The notes under the pieces: generated by a model
The model's input: the letters and a program-made list of their open reading frames with translations, nothing else
Told to the model about the DNA's origin: nothing
The model's database searches: none
Translations under genes and position numbers: made by a program
Shown: positions 1 through 13,393 of the stretch, in pieces
Layout of the letters: each line of letters begins with the position of its first letter
How positions within the stretch are numbered: the first letter of the stretch is position 1
DNA from: Coffea arabica
Lineage: Eukaryota; Streptophyta; Magnoliopsida; Gentianales; Rubiaceae
DNA length: 64,000 bases
NCBI RefSeq assembly: GCF_036785885.1
Contig: NC_092312.1
Location: 24,074,001 to 24,138,000 of the forward strand
Direction: 5' to 3'

Positions 1-3000
1 ATCTAAACGAATTTTTACAGTCGACCAATGTCATTCTACATTATTATACAATTTTTTTGTTTTGTGAAAGGCATCCTTATAATAATAGATTGAAAAGCCA
101 CTGTGGTATGACAAGTAACGTGGTGCAAGGTAAACTTGCGGACAAAACAAATAAATGTCTTTTTCTGCGGCAATCAATTAATTGATAGTTAACCACACCG
201 ATCTTTCTATAGTTTGATCAAAATATCAAATCAACTCGATGGTTTAACCAAGTTACATACATTTACCCCTTACGAGTAGTGGCGTCCAAACTCAACTAAC
301 ATAATTAGTGAAATGACAAAAATATCCTTTGCAAAAATTACATTTCCCTCCATTAGAGTTTGTTCAAATTATAAGAAGGACCCTATAATTTGACTTGAGC
401 GCAATTCAACTTTTGTAGCTAAGTTTATAAGAAAATCTCTTATTATGATAAAAACAACCATATTAAAAGGAAAAAACTCTATCATATTACGAAGAGATAA
501 AAATTAAAAAATTAAGAAAATTTATGCATATGGCTTATTTTGACCACTATCATACTACCCAACCCACATTTCTCATATAAAATTAACTATTTTATTTAAA
601 TATACAATTTGTTATATAATAGTACAATTCAGCTAGAATATATGGTTATTTATCCATAACATAATATTTATTTTTAAACCTTAATTCTAGATTAGTGTTT
701 TTGTTAGCTTTTACTTCTGAATTTTAAATTGTTATCTTTGTACAAAACCTTAGAATAAAATGCTTAAAGGTGGAATTAAAATTTTTTATTTTTTTATTTT
801 GGAAAAACAATGTTTAATTGTGTACACCTTGACATGGGAAAATGTTTTTTAATATAAAAAATATATAATGTTGGTGACTAAAAAAATTGTACCAATGGTC
901 AAAATAATATTGTTTGTGATGCCATATAACTAGAGTTTTAGTTACACTAACTATAACTTAGAGGGAGCATTAGATGGAATAAATGTAATTATTGAGTATT
1001 TTGAGATTTTCATCAAAGATTTTGTTGCAATTGGTGCAATTGACTAGTGAAAAGTGTTTATTAAATAAAATATTGGATATTTAAAGCATTGGAGTAATTT
1101 GGACAAATGGTGGGGCTAATTTTGTCATTTGGACTAATCTTTGGGTGTAATTTGAACAAACATTAAGGGAGGTAATTGTAATCAACAAAGCTTACAAAAG
1201 GGTATTTCGTGACTTTTAGGCATATTTTGCCCATGCAAGTACTATTTTCTAATGGAAGTTAATGTGAGGGGACATTTGATAAACATTTTACTATCATTGA
1301 CGGGGTATGATTATAATTTGATCAAATCATAGGATCCGTTACGTGATTTGACCAAACCACAAGAGAGCAGATGTAGTCAACTCATTAGTTTTGAAAGGAT
1401 AGTTATTAAACCTGGTGAAGGAACAAATAGACAAGTTACTAGTTCAATTGGCGAATCACTAAAATAATGTTTGTAAATAGGGTAAAACATAAAAACTCCT
1501 TTGTGGTTTTTGAGAAAGTCAGAAAGGAATTTAAACCCCCCCCCAAAAAAAGCAAACTTCCCTGTATTTTGAACTAAACTAGAACATGGATCGAAATCAT
1601 TCAAATAAATGAGTTTGAGGTATACTGGCTTGATATGCGAGTATAAAATTGACATCTGAAGGGGGTAATTTGCGGCCGGGTTTCACAATTCTTTCACGAA
1701 TCCCTGCTCAAAAAAAAAAAAAGAAGTTGGTCCCTGCTTCCGCATGTATCATTTGCGTATTCTGGAATCAAAATGTGTTCTCAAAAGGAGAGCAAATGAG
1801 CAATATCAGAAATGCAGTTCCTGTGGTCCAATTTCTCATTAGATGGAATCACCTCAGTTCAGAAGAAACTTTCAGCATTGAAGATTAGCCAATATTCTTT
1901 CTAGAGGAGGGGAAGTTGTCAGGAGCCAAGTCTGAGACCGATTGCAACGAAGGCGTTTATGAATTAGGGCTCCATTGACGTTTATTGAACAATTTTGAAT
2001 GGCAGTGAACGCTGTTATCGCACTGTTGGTAATTTACCCATTCTGATTGGTGGGAAGACACGACAATTTTCAGTTTACAAGATTTCATTTTGTGTCTCTT
2101 ACCTCATTCTCTTCTTCTTTCTTAGTAATCATACGGTCGCAAAAATTCGAAACACTACCAAACCCCAAAGCACGACGCCCGAAGCACCTACTCCAACAGA
2201 ATTAAAAAAGAAAAAAAAAAAAAGAAGAGAAACATACATTCACCTCTAAGTTAATATTGGCAAATTTTGCTATTTAAGTCACTAAATTAAATGTTAAATA
2301 TCTAGTGTAGTAATTCTAGTTTTACTAGTAGCGTAGACAGAGTGTATCTATTAATGAAATCATCTCTTGTGAAAAGTAAAATATATATTAAATTAAAGGT
2401 TAGGTACTGGTTAAATATATATATTAAATTTCATCCTACGTCAGCATTTAAGTTTGCAAGACTCAACTTATTAATAGCATGAACCACATTTAGAATGAGA
2501 GGGTGTAGATTTAACTTCTCTCTATTATGAGAAAACGCGAGCAGCGCGCGTTCAAACACACTACTGAGTTTGTTTGGTTATCAAGAGTTGCAAAAAAAAA
2601 AAAAAAAAAAAAAAAAAATCAAAATTTTTTCTCCTTAGACCATAAACACACACTATTGCACACATGCTAGGCATAAAGGGAATTTTATTTTTCCTTCATT
2701 GAAAAACAGTGGGCGCCTGGGGACCTCTAGAAATGAATGATGAGCTTTCCCTGTCTGTCCTTATTGCTGATTATTGTCCGGTAAGCTGTAGAAAAAGTGT
2801 GGCAAAAACAAGCATACTGCGGCGAGCATAAAATGACATGCACTTGCAAGTGGGCACATAATAAAGTCGAGAAATGCCCATCACATACGGTGAGTGCTTT
2901 GCATTATTGCTGCTGATTCACTGCTCCTAGCCAGCCAGCTGCTTGCTTCTTTGAATTATTGCACACTATTTTGGTGTTCCGTTCAATGCTGGGGATGGTT

Positions 3001-3377
3001 CATATTCAACCTGAGGCAAGGCTTTAATTTTAAGTTTCGAAAAAAAAAAGAAAAGAAAAGAAAAAAGGGACGCACTTTTAGATGAGTAAGAGTCGAGTTT
3101 GCGGTCATTAATTGTCTTTATCTTCTTGAAGATCGATAAGAGCATTTTTTTTACAGTGTTCAGTAGCTGAATATCCTAGCCTTTACAGAAGAGTGTTGCC
3201 AGCCTCCCAGCAAATCAGTTGTGAAGAATGCCTCTCTGAAACACCTTCAAGGTGAGCTACCTCTCCACTACTTTTAAGTCGTTTATTTGTGAGCAAATTA
3301 CCAAAATTCAAAGCACCATGTACTAGATCTTTGTTGATCTGTTTCATCTTAATTACTTTTCCAGGGAAGTAATTGGA

Positions 3378-3417
<40 letters not shown>

Positions 3418-4394
3418 CTCAATGGTTTCAAGTACTTTTTTTTGGTTAGTTTTTCGTTTTTCGTGGTTAAAGACCTTTGGTTTGTTAGTAAACTTCCTTG
3501 GTAAGCCAAAAATGATCTTTCGCCAAGTAAATTGCAATCCATCGCCATCGTTTCCGCCCCCTCCCCCTAATTAGCACCTCGACATCAAGAATTGCATGTC
3601 TCTCATCGAGGCAGATCCGGCATATTGGAGGCAGATCCGTTTAATACTGGATGAATTTTTCAAGTTCTTGCTTTTTTATCTTTCGTTTTGAAGTTATTAC
3701 TTTTTAAAAATTTTAGTGTGGCATAACGATTCGCAACTACCCTCTGTGGCCTCTGCTAGGATAATAAACATCCAACCAAACAAGTACTTCTCCATTTAAG
3801 TGCTTCTCATGAATCGGAGTGTAGGACAATTTTTTTTCACACTCGCACCCAAAAGACAATACTATATCATATCGTTTTTCCTCCTCCCCGTTCAACAAAA
3901 TCAGTAACAATCAGTTGACTGTTACAACCCCATACTTGCATGCGAGACATAACATCTTGCTGATTATTGGAGTGCTGGTCATATATGTGAACTGCTCATT
4001 TCCTTTTATACAGTCTTGTGATTGAAGTGAATACAAGTGTTGGAAATGGTTGGACAAACGTTTCTAACTTAAAAGTTTAAGGGTTTTATACAAACAATTC
4101 GTAATTCTGCGATTTTTTTATTTTTTATGTTTTTTTGGGATTTTAAACTCCAGACTTTATCCAAACCATGAGAGGGTTATGTATAACTATTGAAACCATG
4201 GGGGTTGTGTAAAAAAAAGGCTAAACCATAGGGGAATAAAGTGGAATTTGCCCTAAATTTCCCAATCACGTATAATTAGGCTGAGAAGTTCAATTTCAAG
4301 CTAATTTTGGTATGTGCAATGAACATGGTACCGTAAACTGACCGAATTACCCGCAAGTTCTTATTACCAAATCTTTTAGTTACTTGCTCTTGAC
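1..4394. other. AT-rich intergenic DNA, no gene recognised
   Basis: No frame here resembles a known protein and none shows a splice-supported exon chain. Short open frames are chance frames through A- or T-runs. The stretch contains a long A-run (about 2592-2618) and an (AT)n microsatellite, listed separately. Nothing else can be supported. Confidence 0.6.
3380..3416. repeat. (AT)n microsatellite
   Basis: About 18 uninterrupted AT units are visible, flanked by unique sequence. It would be length-polymorphic. Confidence 0.9.
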
Positions 4395-4951
4395 TAGAGG
4401 TGTCAAAATGGGTGACTTGGGCGGGTTTGGGTTGGGTAAAATGGGTAATGGGTATAAGTGAGTCAACTCATTTATACCCATTTAATTAGATGGGTATAAA
4501 TGGGTAAGTCAAAAAATGAATTGGGTAACCCAATTACCCATTTATAACCCATTTATTTTAACTTTTTGCACACTCATTTAAATTCATTTTTGCAAACTAA
4601 GTTATCAATTTATATCACTCTTTGTACCCATCATTAGTTTTAAATATTTACTTATAATGTTCAATAAACTTAATTACCAATTTTTTTTCATTTATACTCT
4701 ATGTCACAAAATTACCTATTATTTAATAATTGAATAATAAGAATATAAAAATTTGAACTAAGTACTATAAAAATTAATATAAAAACTTAATCCAAAATTT
4801 TTGAACCCCTAACATTTTTTTCATATATAAATTTAAAATTTCATTTTATAAAGATAAGAAAATGGGCTAAAATTTATCATAAATTGGTAATGCTAAAAAA
4901 TGAGCAAGTTAACAAACTAAGAGAAAATAAAATAATAAGATAAAATCAAGA

Positions 4952-5006
<55 letters not shown>

Positions 5007-5253
5007 CAAAAGTAGTTAACATCATGAAAATTTTGAAAAAAAAAAAGGTGGGGGAAAAGAAGAGACTTGGGGGAAAGAGAATTCTAAATGGGTTAATTGG
5101 GTTTGATGGGTTACCCAATAATACCCATTTAATAAATGGGTATTATTGGGTAACCCATTTATACCCATATACAAAAATTTAAGATACCCATACCCATCTA
5201 TTCATGGACGGGTATGGGTAAATTTAGTTAAGTGGGTTGATTTGCCACCTCTA
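4395..5253. mobile_element. Non-autonomous hAT-type element with 8-bp target duplication
   Basis: The left end reads TAGAGGTGTCAAAATGGG. The right end, reverse-complemented, reads TAGAGGTGGCAAATCAACCC. Both sides are flanked by an exact 8-bp direct repeat, CTCTTGAC (4387-4394 and 5254-5261), which is the hAT signature. Inside, many subterminal copies of an ATGGGTA / TACCCAT motif occur in both orientations. There is no transposase frame, so the element (859 bp) is non-autonomous. An (AAT)n tract lies inside it. Confidence 0.88.
4952..5004. repeat. (AAT)n microsatellite
   Basis: About 17 trinucleotide AAT units lie inside the hAT element at 4395-5253. Confidence 0.9.
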
Positions 5254-8200
5254 CTCTTGACTAAATTTTTTAGAACAATAGCTAGTTATTCTACACATGA
5301 TTAAAAACTTTAAATTGTGCAGCTTTTAGTTAATCAACTTTGAGGTTTTTTTTTTTTTACTATATATTAGTTATGGTTACTATTTTTGGTATTTGTATTA
5401 CAATTTTAAAATGTATTGAAAAATGTAATTCTTAAGCACATTTTACATTATATGTATAACTTCAAAAGTTTTTACCATGAGTGTAATATCCACAGTTCAT
5501 CTTTACTTATTTATTGTTCCAAAGTTTGTTGAAAACCGTTTTGTGAAATTTATATAGCTTGGAGAGGGTAATGTTGTCGGTTCGTAGAATCATGTGCCTC
5601 ACACTGCCAAATTCGCCCCAAGATTTGATTCCCTAACCTAAGCTACTTGTACCTAATTGAAACATTTATAATAACATAGGAAGTAAATTGATTTAATTAA
5701 ACATAAAGGAGGCAATGTAAAAAAGAGACATTTTTATAAATGGGTTTACTAGAGTTAACCGTTTTATTTTTGAGCATGCCTACCTCATTTTTATTTAAGA
5801 TTACTTCTAATGAATCCCTTGAACTGACCTCTTTTCTCACCTTGAATCCTCGAAGGCTCAGTTGAACCAATATACCCCCTAATCTATCTCTATATTCCCA
5901 AACAACCACAATTAGATAACTCTTTTGTATCTGATTGAGTCACGTGCAACACTAATGATCGTGTGAGTTGACTGAATCGTTTTTTCAAAAAATTTAATGG
6001 TTTACTTGGCTAGCAAAATAGATAGAACGAAGGGACAAATTTACTCCTTTTGGAGTAGAAACTTAAGTCATAATCATTTTATTCTAACCTCTAGTCATAG
6101 GTCTAGTCTCAACTTTTAGGACAATATTTAATGCTTATAAAATTCTCTAGCACTTATAATTGACCCAAAAAAAAAAGAAAATAGATGGATAAACTTGTCT
6201 GTATCAATCACACTTCATTGCTCTAGATGGCAATATTAAAGACAAGTTTATCTATCTATGTTTTTTGGGATGATGGTATGTGCTTGAAAGTTAAATGCTA
6301 GAGAGTTTTGTAAACTATACTTACAAAATGGCGGGTTAAGCTTCTGGTTTGAAAAGGGCAAATTTGACCCGTTATCTTATTTTATTTCGCTAGCCAAAAA
6401 TATTACTATTTTTTCGGAATAATTTGGTCAATTCACACGACTCAATAGGTCACAAAATAGGTTAATAGACCGAATTATAGTTGACCCTCCTATTCTTTGG
6501 ATGTTCTCGATATTCTACCTGTATCCTACCCAGCATCCTTATACTATATAAGAATGAGTTTTGCTCAAACGAGGGTTTGATTTTCAACCGCATGGATAGA
6601 GATATTTTAGGAATGTGGAATATTGTATAGTTTTTTTCAAAACTTTTGGTACAACTGAGGGCAACACGTATTTAAGTATATTTACTGAAATGCCCTCATT
6701 TTGGCACATTTAAAACTTTGATTTATGGAGACAACTGGGTATTTCTGGAATATATAATTATTTTGCAACTATTTTTGCATCGAGTACAACTCATATAAGA
6801 TTATGTGTTGGTATAATTACTGAAATGATGTTGTAGACACATATAATTGAAGTGTGGCTTTTGTTGTGCAATTAACACAAAAACATATTAATACTTTGTG
6901 CAATCAACACGTTGCTATAACTAGACGTTGGAGGGTATTCCTTTGTCTGAAACAACTTATATCTCCTCTTGGACGATTTTCAATTGACATCTGTAGGGGT
7001 CTTTTAGGAGTGATAAAATTGTAAAAGTATTGATAAAGTAAAATGTATAAGTGTGTACTGCAATTAGAATGTACTATTATTAGTTTTGTCATATTTGATG
7101 ACTATTTCTTTTTAGAATTTACTATTATTTATTCAATGAAAAATCCTCTTTAAGTACAGGCATCAAACACCCATGTGATGCACGGACACTCCCCTCTAAT
7201 ATAAGAAGAAAGCAAAGTTACTGTTGCAATCCATCTTTTTGACACATGTATTGCATATATTTTTGACAAGTGGAGTTTGGTTATTTTATCTAAATTTTTC
7301 CTTCCCTTTTTTGATTCAATTGGGCCAAAAGGATTAAAATATTTTTTTTCCTTCAAAAAATCAACTCTATCTCTTCTTCTTCTGCTTGCGGCAACTACTG
7401 TCATCCCTCACCTTTTTTATTTTTTATTTTTTATTTTTTAAAACTAATCTAATTAAGATTGTTGCCATGTTCTTTTTTTTTTTTGGTCAAGATGATTAGC
7501 TATTTAGCAAAAAGAAGTCTTTATTATTTTTTTATCCCATTTTACATTTTCTTTTCTTCCTTTTTTTCTTCATTCATAATGTTATAGCCAACTGGCATTT
7601 GTTTGTTAAATTTATAGGATGACGTTGTTATTTGGTCATGGATAAAAGGTGAAATATTAAAATATGTAAAAAGATTTTAGAATTCATTTTATACCAGTGA
7701 TCATCTTCTACAAAGAATAAAACAAAATTCATTCTTTTATTTTCTCCTCCCATGATTTGATTTCTTACTTCACAATTTTTTCCTTTTCTTTGGTTTTTGG
7801 TTACATTTTATAATTAACTACAATTTTGTGTATTATTTTAGGAGAAAGATATATTATGCGATGCTTCCACTGAGATAAATTTAGTTAGACATTCTTCTAC
7901 CTCTGTTTTTCTCTGTTTCTTTCTTTCCCCCCCTTTTTGCAATTACTTTATGATTTATTCAATTTAATTGAAGGATCCAATAAGATTTTGTACATATTTA
8001 AACTAAAGTTAATTTTTGTTTGTTTTTCAAATACTCAAGTGTTGGAGTATCAATTGGGTTGGCATATAAGGATTATAGTTGGTGGTGGAAATCACAATTG
8101 AGGCTTTCAATCCAAAGTGTGACTTGACGAAAAATTGTTAGAAAATTCAATTTTGATTAGGAAGATGCTTTTGCAATAAAAAATGGTTCAGTTCTAATTT

Positions 8201-8804
8201 GTATATGTATATTTGGAAACGTAGCAGTTCATATTTTTATCTAACCTTGCTATTTATATTCTGGAGCTATAGGATAATGTTGTCACACCTTTAGGCAAGA
8301 TTTAAATAGATGAACTAGCATCTTCTATCAAAAGAAAAAAAAAATGTGAAAGTTTATAGTAAGTTATATTGATGTTGAAGATTGTGTTATATCTTAGTGC
8401 TTTCTAAACTTTTTCTCATTTTTAAAGTACTGGAAGTATTATGACTGCTTCTGGTTTATTTATAACTAAAACTGTACTGCTATTAATACAGCAATGCACT
8501 TATAGTGTATTAATTTTCTCTCTTTCTTGGGTATCAAAAATCTTTATTCAAATCACAATAAATAGGGAGGTTGACTTCATAGATCGAATTTCTCTTCGCA
8601 ACAAATTTTGAGTAACATTTTATTTATACTCTATATTTTGTTAATTGTATTCCTACAATAAATAAAAACTATATGGTAAAAATAATAGTGGAAGCGTGAA
8701 CAAAAATGAGAGTTCAAATAACGTTTGTCAATTTTAATTATTGTGATGCTCAAATTTTCTCCTATATTTCTATTCATTCAACATGTGCCAAAATAATTTG
8801 ATGC
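5254..8804. other. AT-rich intergenic DNA, no gene recognised
   Basis: T-rich and A-rich runs and short chance frames only. No splice-supported coding structure, RNA gene or element end could be supported. Confidence 0.55.
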
Positions 8805-8830
8805 TATATATATATATATATATATATATA
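8805..8830. repeat. (TA)n tract abutting a Helitron end
   Basis: An uninterrupted TA tract ends exactly where the CTAG of the Helitron 3' terminus begins. This fits the A|T target preference of Helitrons. Confidence 0.8.
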
Positions 8831-8858
8831 CTAGTATTGAACCCCGTGCTATGCACGG
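8831..8858 (-). mobile_element. Helitron 3' terminus (minus strand)
   Basis: Read on the minus strand, a 6-bp-stem hairpin (CCGTGC, loop ATA, GCACGG) is followed by about nine bases and then CTAG, next to a host T on that strand. A short GC hairpin 10-12 bases before CTRR with A/T target bases is the diagnostic Helitron 3' end. The element body would extend to higher coordinates. I could not locate its 5' TC end or any RepHel frame, so only the terminus is annotated. Confidence 0.6.
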
Positions 8859-11800
8859 ATTTATGTTTAATATAATTATAATAGTAAATATATTATTTAT
8901 ATTAATTACATGAAAAGGTTAAAAAATTAGAAGAATGCTATTTTAGTATCTAATTTATATTGCATTTATGTATTTTATCTAAAACCTTAATATATTAAAA
9001 AATGTGAACAAAGGTCACAAAAATATCTAAAGAAATACTAAAAGCACACTAAGTATGAATTGTTACCCCTCCCTTTCGTGTTCTCATTTTTTGCGCCATT
9101 TTCCGTTAACATTCCCCTACTATTCATTGCCTTCTTTCTCACCTTTCTATCCCAAACTTCTGACATCCCTGCAATTCTTCTTTCTCCCGCAAATTCTACC
9201 TTTCCTTCACCCTACCTTATTTCTATCAAGTTATGCAAATTTTTATCCAATTTTGCAACCTATTTACCTTTTGTCCTGTTACTCTCCATATATAATTGTA
9301 AATAATGACCAAATTTTCAACTTGTTCTTTAACAAATGAGTATGTGTATGCAATTTTATTAACTTCAAATGGGTAACCCAATTAAAACTCATTAATAAGT
9401 GGCTATTAAATAGATAGATTGGGACTATCTATTTATATTTAATTAAATTAGGCGTAGATTCAAATTCATTAGTACGTAGATTTAAATCACTACAAATTTA
9501 ATTATATTTTACTTTTTGCAAAGGCATCTTTAACATTCTTTTCCTATTCTTTAATGTTTTCAATTTTTGTTAAATTATTTCCTACTTTCTCCATCCCTTC
9601 CATCAAAGTTTTAATTAACTCATTAAATGTTAATTGATTTCTTGCATTCACACCTAAATTATTTTGAGATTCTTCTATAGCGACAAAATTGAAACTCCTT
9701 ATGATCACCACTATTGGTTCTTCTGTGTAATTTTTTTTATTTTTAGGTAAAAATATTTATTTATTAATGCAATGTGTTCTTATTTTTGTTGATTACAATG
9801 ATATCTTATTTTGTTATTCAAAGAATATAGGAGAAAAAATAAATAAAATTTTATAGTGGATTGTAAATGGGTAAGATAACCAAAATCATGTAAAATAATG
9901 AGTAAATTTTATATACACTGACAGTGTATGCACTATTACCGTTAGATTCATGATATGTGTGCAAAAGTTGAATTTCAAATTTAAATTTTACATAATTGTC
10001 ATTCATCCAATGTTGACGGTGTATATACTATTATTGTAGGAAAGATTAATCCGTAAAACTATATCTATTTGATCCATATAAATCACCCATTTTAACAATT
10101 TCATCCCAACCCACAATTACACCTCTCTTGACTTTACCCTCCCCAATCCTATATTCCTATATTTATACTCCTTTTATTGTTTAGGATTCAATACCTTTCT
10201 TTTACCCTTTCCAACCCTATACTCCAATCTTTTTGTTACTTTTATTATTTAGGACTCATCATCTCACTTTTCAAGTGTTTTTTTTTTTCAAATAAAGAGT
10301 TATAAATACTACTATTTTTTGTGATGATCACCCTGGATATTGTTTTAACAAATATTCGTTTTAAAATTTTTGATAAACACTCCAAAAAAAAAAACAACCA
10401 TATAAATTTCCCTTTTATTAATTTAAAATTCATATAAAAATTTTGTTTTATGTGCACTTTCTGATGTACACGTTATATGCAAAATTATCCAGATGTAGTT
10501 TTGCGCATGTCAAAAATTAGCTAGATGATGTTGTATGTCAGAATGTTTATTTCATTGGTTGGAATAAATCATCTAATAAGATAAGTTTAAGGCTAAAAAA
10601 ATTAATTTAGTTGCAATAGGCAAAATGGTTAAAGAATAGTTATAATTGGATATGTTATCTGAATGTTTGACAAATCTATGTATGTACCTAGAGTGAAAGT
10701 GCTAAAAATGTTACTATATAAATGATTAAAAAAGGGACTAATCACATTATTCTTTAGATTTGACAAATCAATCTTTATTAATCACGGAAAAAAATGGGCT
10801 AAAGTGATAAAATTGTAATAGGGGAATGATTTGAATATGGGACTAATCAAATTATCCAAATTTATTTTCTTTACTCATAGAAGGAAAAAGTGGTCAAAGT
10901 CTGAAAACAGACTATAAATGATTTATTAATCACTCATTTGAAGTGGGAAAGAAAATTTTAAATTTTAAATTTGAGTTGTCATAGGATTAGTTGTAACTGA
11001 CACTATTTCAAATTTTTTAATTGAATTTATGTATTTCAATTGAACTTTCCAGAGGGCAAGCGAAGAAGTGACTTCAAAGGGATTTATTGAAATTAACACG
11101 TTTATTTATTGCACCCCTTGCAAGGGATTTGAGTTCATCCTTATTGTTGGATTAGATTTTTTTTCTCACTTCCATGTGATTTATATTAATTGAATTTTGT
11201 ATTTATATGTTCATCTAAGACTCAACATAAATTATCTCAAACAAAGTCTCATGTGTAGAAACAAACATCCACAAAGAATAAAAGAAAAAGAAGAAAATAG
11301 AAGAATCCAAAATCATTAAACATTGTAATAATCATTGCCTTTTTTTGACATATTTTACATCAATTAAACTCTTTAAAAAAAGGGATTATAATCTTTACAA
11401 ATGAATATTGTAAATGGATTATAGTCTCATATGTTTGAATTACAATTTATTCAATGAAATTACTTAGTATGTGCTAAAAGTAATATTTTGTTAATATATA
11501 AATAAAAATATCTTGTAGGTCCATTACGTGTCCAAGGCCTTTTGTTCTTCTTGGCATCTGTTATTTTGGCAAAAATCTTTTTGGTTCTTAAAAAGAAAGA
11601 GTTCGAGAAGGTTCAATCTCTTTATCTTTGAAGGAATCCGCATGGAAGGCTCTCAACCGGGTCATGGCATTGTTCTGGAGTGGAGCGAGTTATTGATAAA
11701 AATTAGAAATCTATATATACCGGGATGGTCCGGCATGGATCAGGTACCTTTAATTTTTGGAACGGATTGGAGGTGGGTCCCGGGTCAGCGGGCTGACGGG

Positions 11801-12576
11801 TTATTTTCCCCACCACCCAATCCTTTGTTCCTTATTGGTTTTGCATTGTGCACACTGCACAGCCGGGTAAAACTGGATTCATTGTACCGGTGCTCCTGGT
11901 AACATGACAAGAAAAACTTTCATTTTGGGGGCCCGGCCGAGCGTGAGTGCGGGGTTTCGAATTGGCAGCCTACCGCGCGTGGCCTCACATTTTTTGCATT
12001 CCTTACCTGTTCCCAGTCTGGCGTGTTTCCACCGTTTCCAAAGAATCCAAGACCTTCAAAGGCTCTGTTTATATATATTATTAATATAAATAAATATCAT
12101 GGTAGTATTAAACTTATTTTTTGACAACATATGTTCTTCTTTTCCTTGCTCTTTTGTCTCTTAATCTTTATTCCCTTTCATCATTTGTGTGACGGTGGTA
12201 GAAGGACAAGAACATTAGACACAAGTAAAACAAATTGGATCTGATAATTTAAGCACTTTTCCAGCGTAGGAAACCTATGTATACAAAGAAGAAAGAAATA
12301 AAAAAAGAAGATGAAATTTTCTTTTTGTACAAATGGTTCTATTCCTTTTTTCCTTCCCCCCTCTCTCTCTCCCTCTCTCTCTCTCTCTCTGATTATCCAA
12401 GTTTTCGCAATCACGATTCATGCTTACATCCCATACAATAGCTGCAAGCGATGTATTTCTATTTCTAGTTCAGCAGTATAAAAAAAATCCAATTGATGAA
12501 TGATCTTTTGCCTTTTTTATTTACTGGAACTTGCTCCTAACATTTTCACCGATAACATGTTCCTTATATATATATA
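8859..12576. other. Intergenic DNA, possibly Helitron-derived in part
   Basis: No gene is recognised. Part should belong to the Helitron whose 3' end is at 8831, but the other end was not found. At about 9903-10040 two inverted 'tatacactgacagtgtat'-like motifs suggest a small MITE. At 11520-12000 the sequence is visibly less AT-rich and contains a run with several CG dinucleotides, but no exon chain. A CT-rich tract lies at about 12358-12390. Confidence 0.4.
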
Positions 12577-12609
12577 CTAGTTTTGGGGTGCCACGCATTG
12601 GCGTGGCAC
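12577..12609 (-). mobile_element. Helitron 3' terminus (minus strand), second
   Basis: On the minus strand a perfect 9-bp stem (GTGCCACGC, 4-nt loop, GCGTGGCAC) is followed by a few bases and CTAG, abutting a TATATA target. It has the same architecture as the terminus at 8831 but a different stem sequence, so it is a different Helitron family. The 5' end was not found. Confidence 0.62.
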
Positions 12610-13393
12610 TGCCCAGGTTTGTGTTTAACATGTATATATAATTTTGGTGTTATTTATGAGAAGAGTGTTGTATGGTAATACTGATGCAATGGCGTGACAG
12701 GGTTTAGTTATTATGGGGCAACACATACAAAAGAAAAAATAAAAAACTAATAAATAGAAGAGAACCAGGAAGAAAGAAGAGAAGAAAGCTCCCTATAGCC
12801 TAACCGAACGCGAAAAACAACAGAGTTAAAACTGACATCACAGTCACCCGGCGACCTCGGATCAATCCAACATTTGCTCAACAATGACCAAACGTACCAT
12901 GCAGCAGCCAGCTGGACAATGACTCAACGCATCATATACACAATATAGCGCCACGCAATCACCGACAACAGCACCCACTCACATGCACCCGATTCAACAA
13001 GCCCCACTAAAAGGCAATGGCTAGGTTTAAGCTTAGCATGTATAATTTTAGGGTTCTGTTTATAATGCAATGCATGTAATGGTATCCAAATGGAAATTCA
13101 TGTGCACGTGGTGCGAATATTTGTCTATAATAATGATATACGTGTTATTGAATCTAGAGTAAATATACTTATAGGGGAGATAATTAATTGTATTAGGTTT
13201 GTCATGCCTAAATGGTTTTTGTTGATAATTTGGAAAGGATTATTTTGTTTTATTTTTTATTGTTCCGTTGATATGTTATAATTTTTTTTATGAGTTATCC
13301 TAATTTTTAGGCTCATATAATAACTTAGGTAGTAACTAAGTTAGTATAGTTAAATTCTGATTTTTTTTAACAATCAATTGAATTCTAATTATC

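Noticed and set aside
9055..9339. Two overlapping frames rich in Phe, Ser, Pro
   Set aside because: Typical translation of a pyrimidine-rich strand, with no conserved motif.
12358..12390. (CT)n tract as a promoter element
   Set aside because: No gene follows on either strand at a suitable distance.
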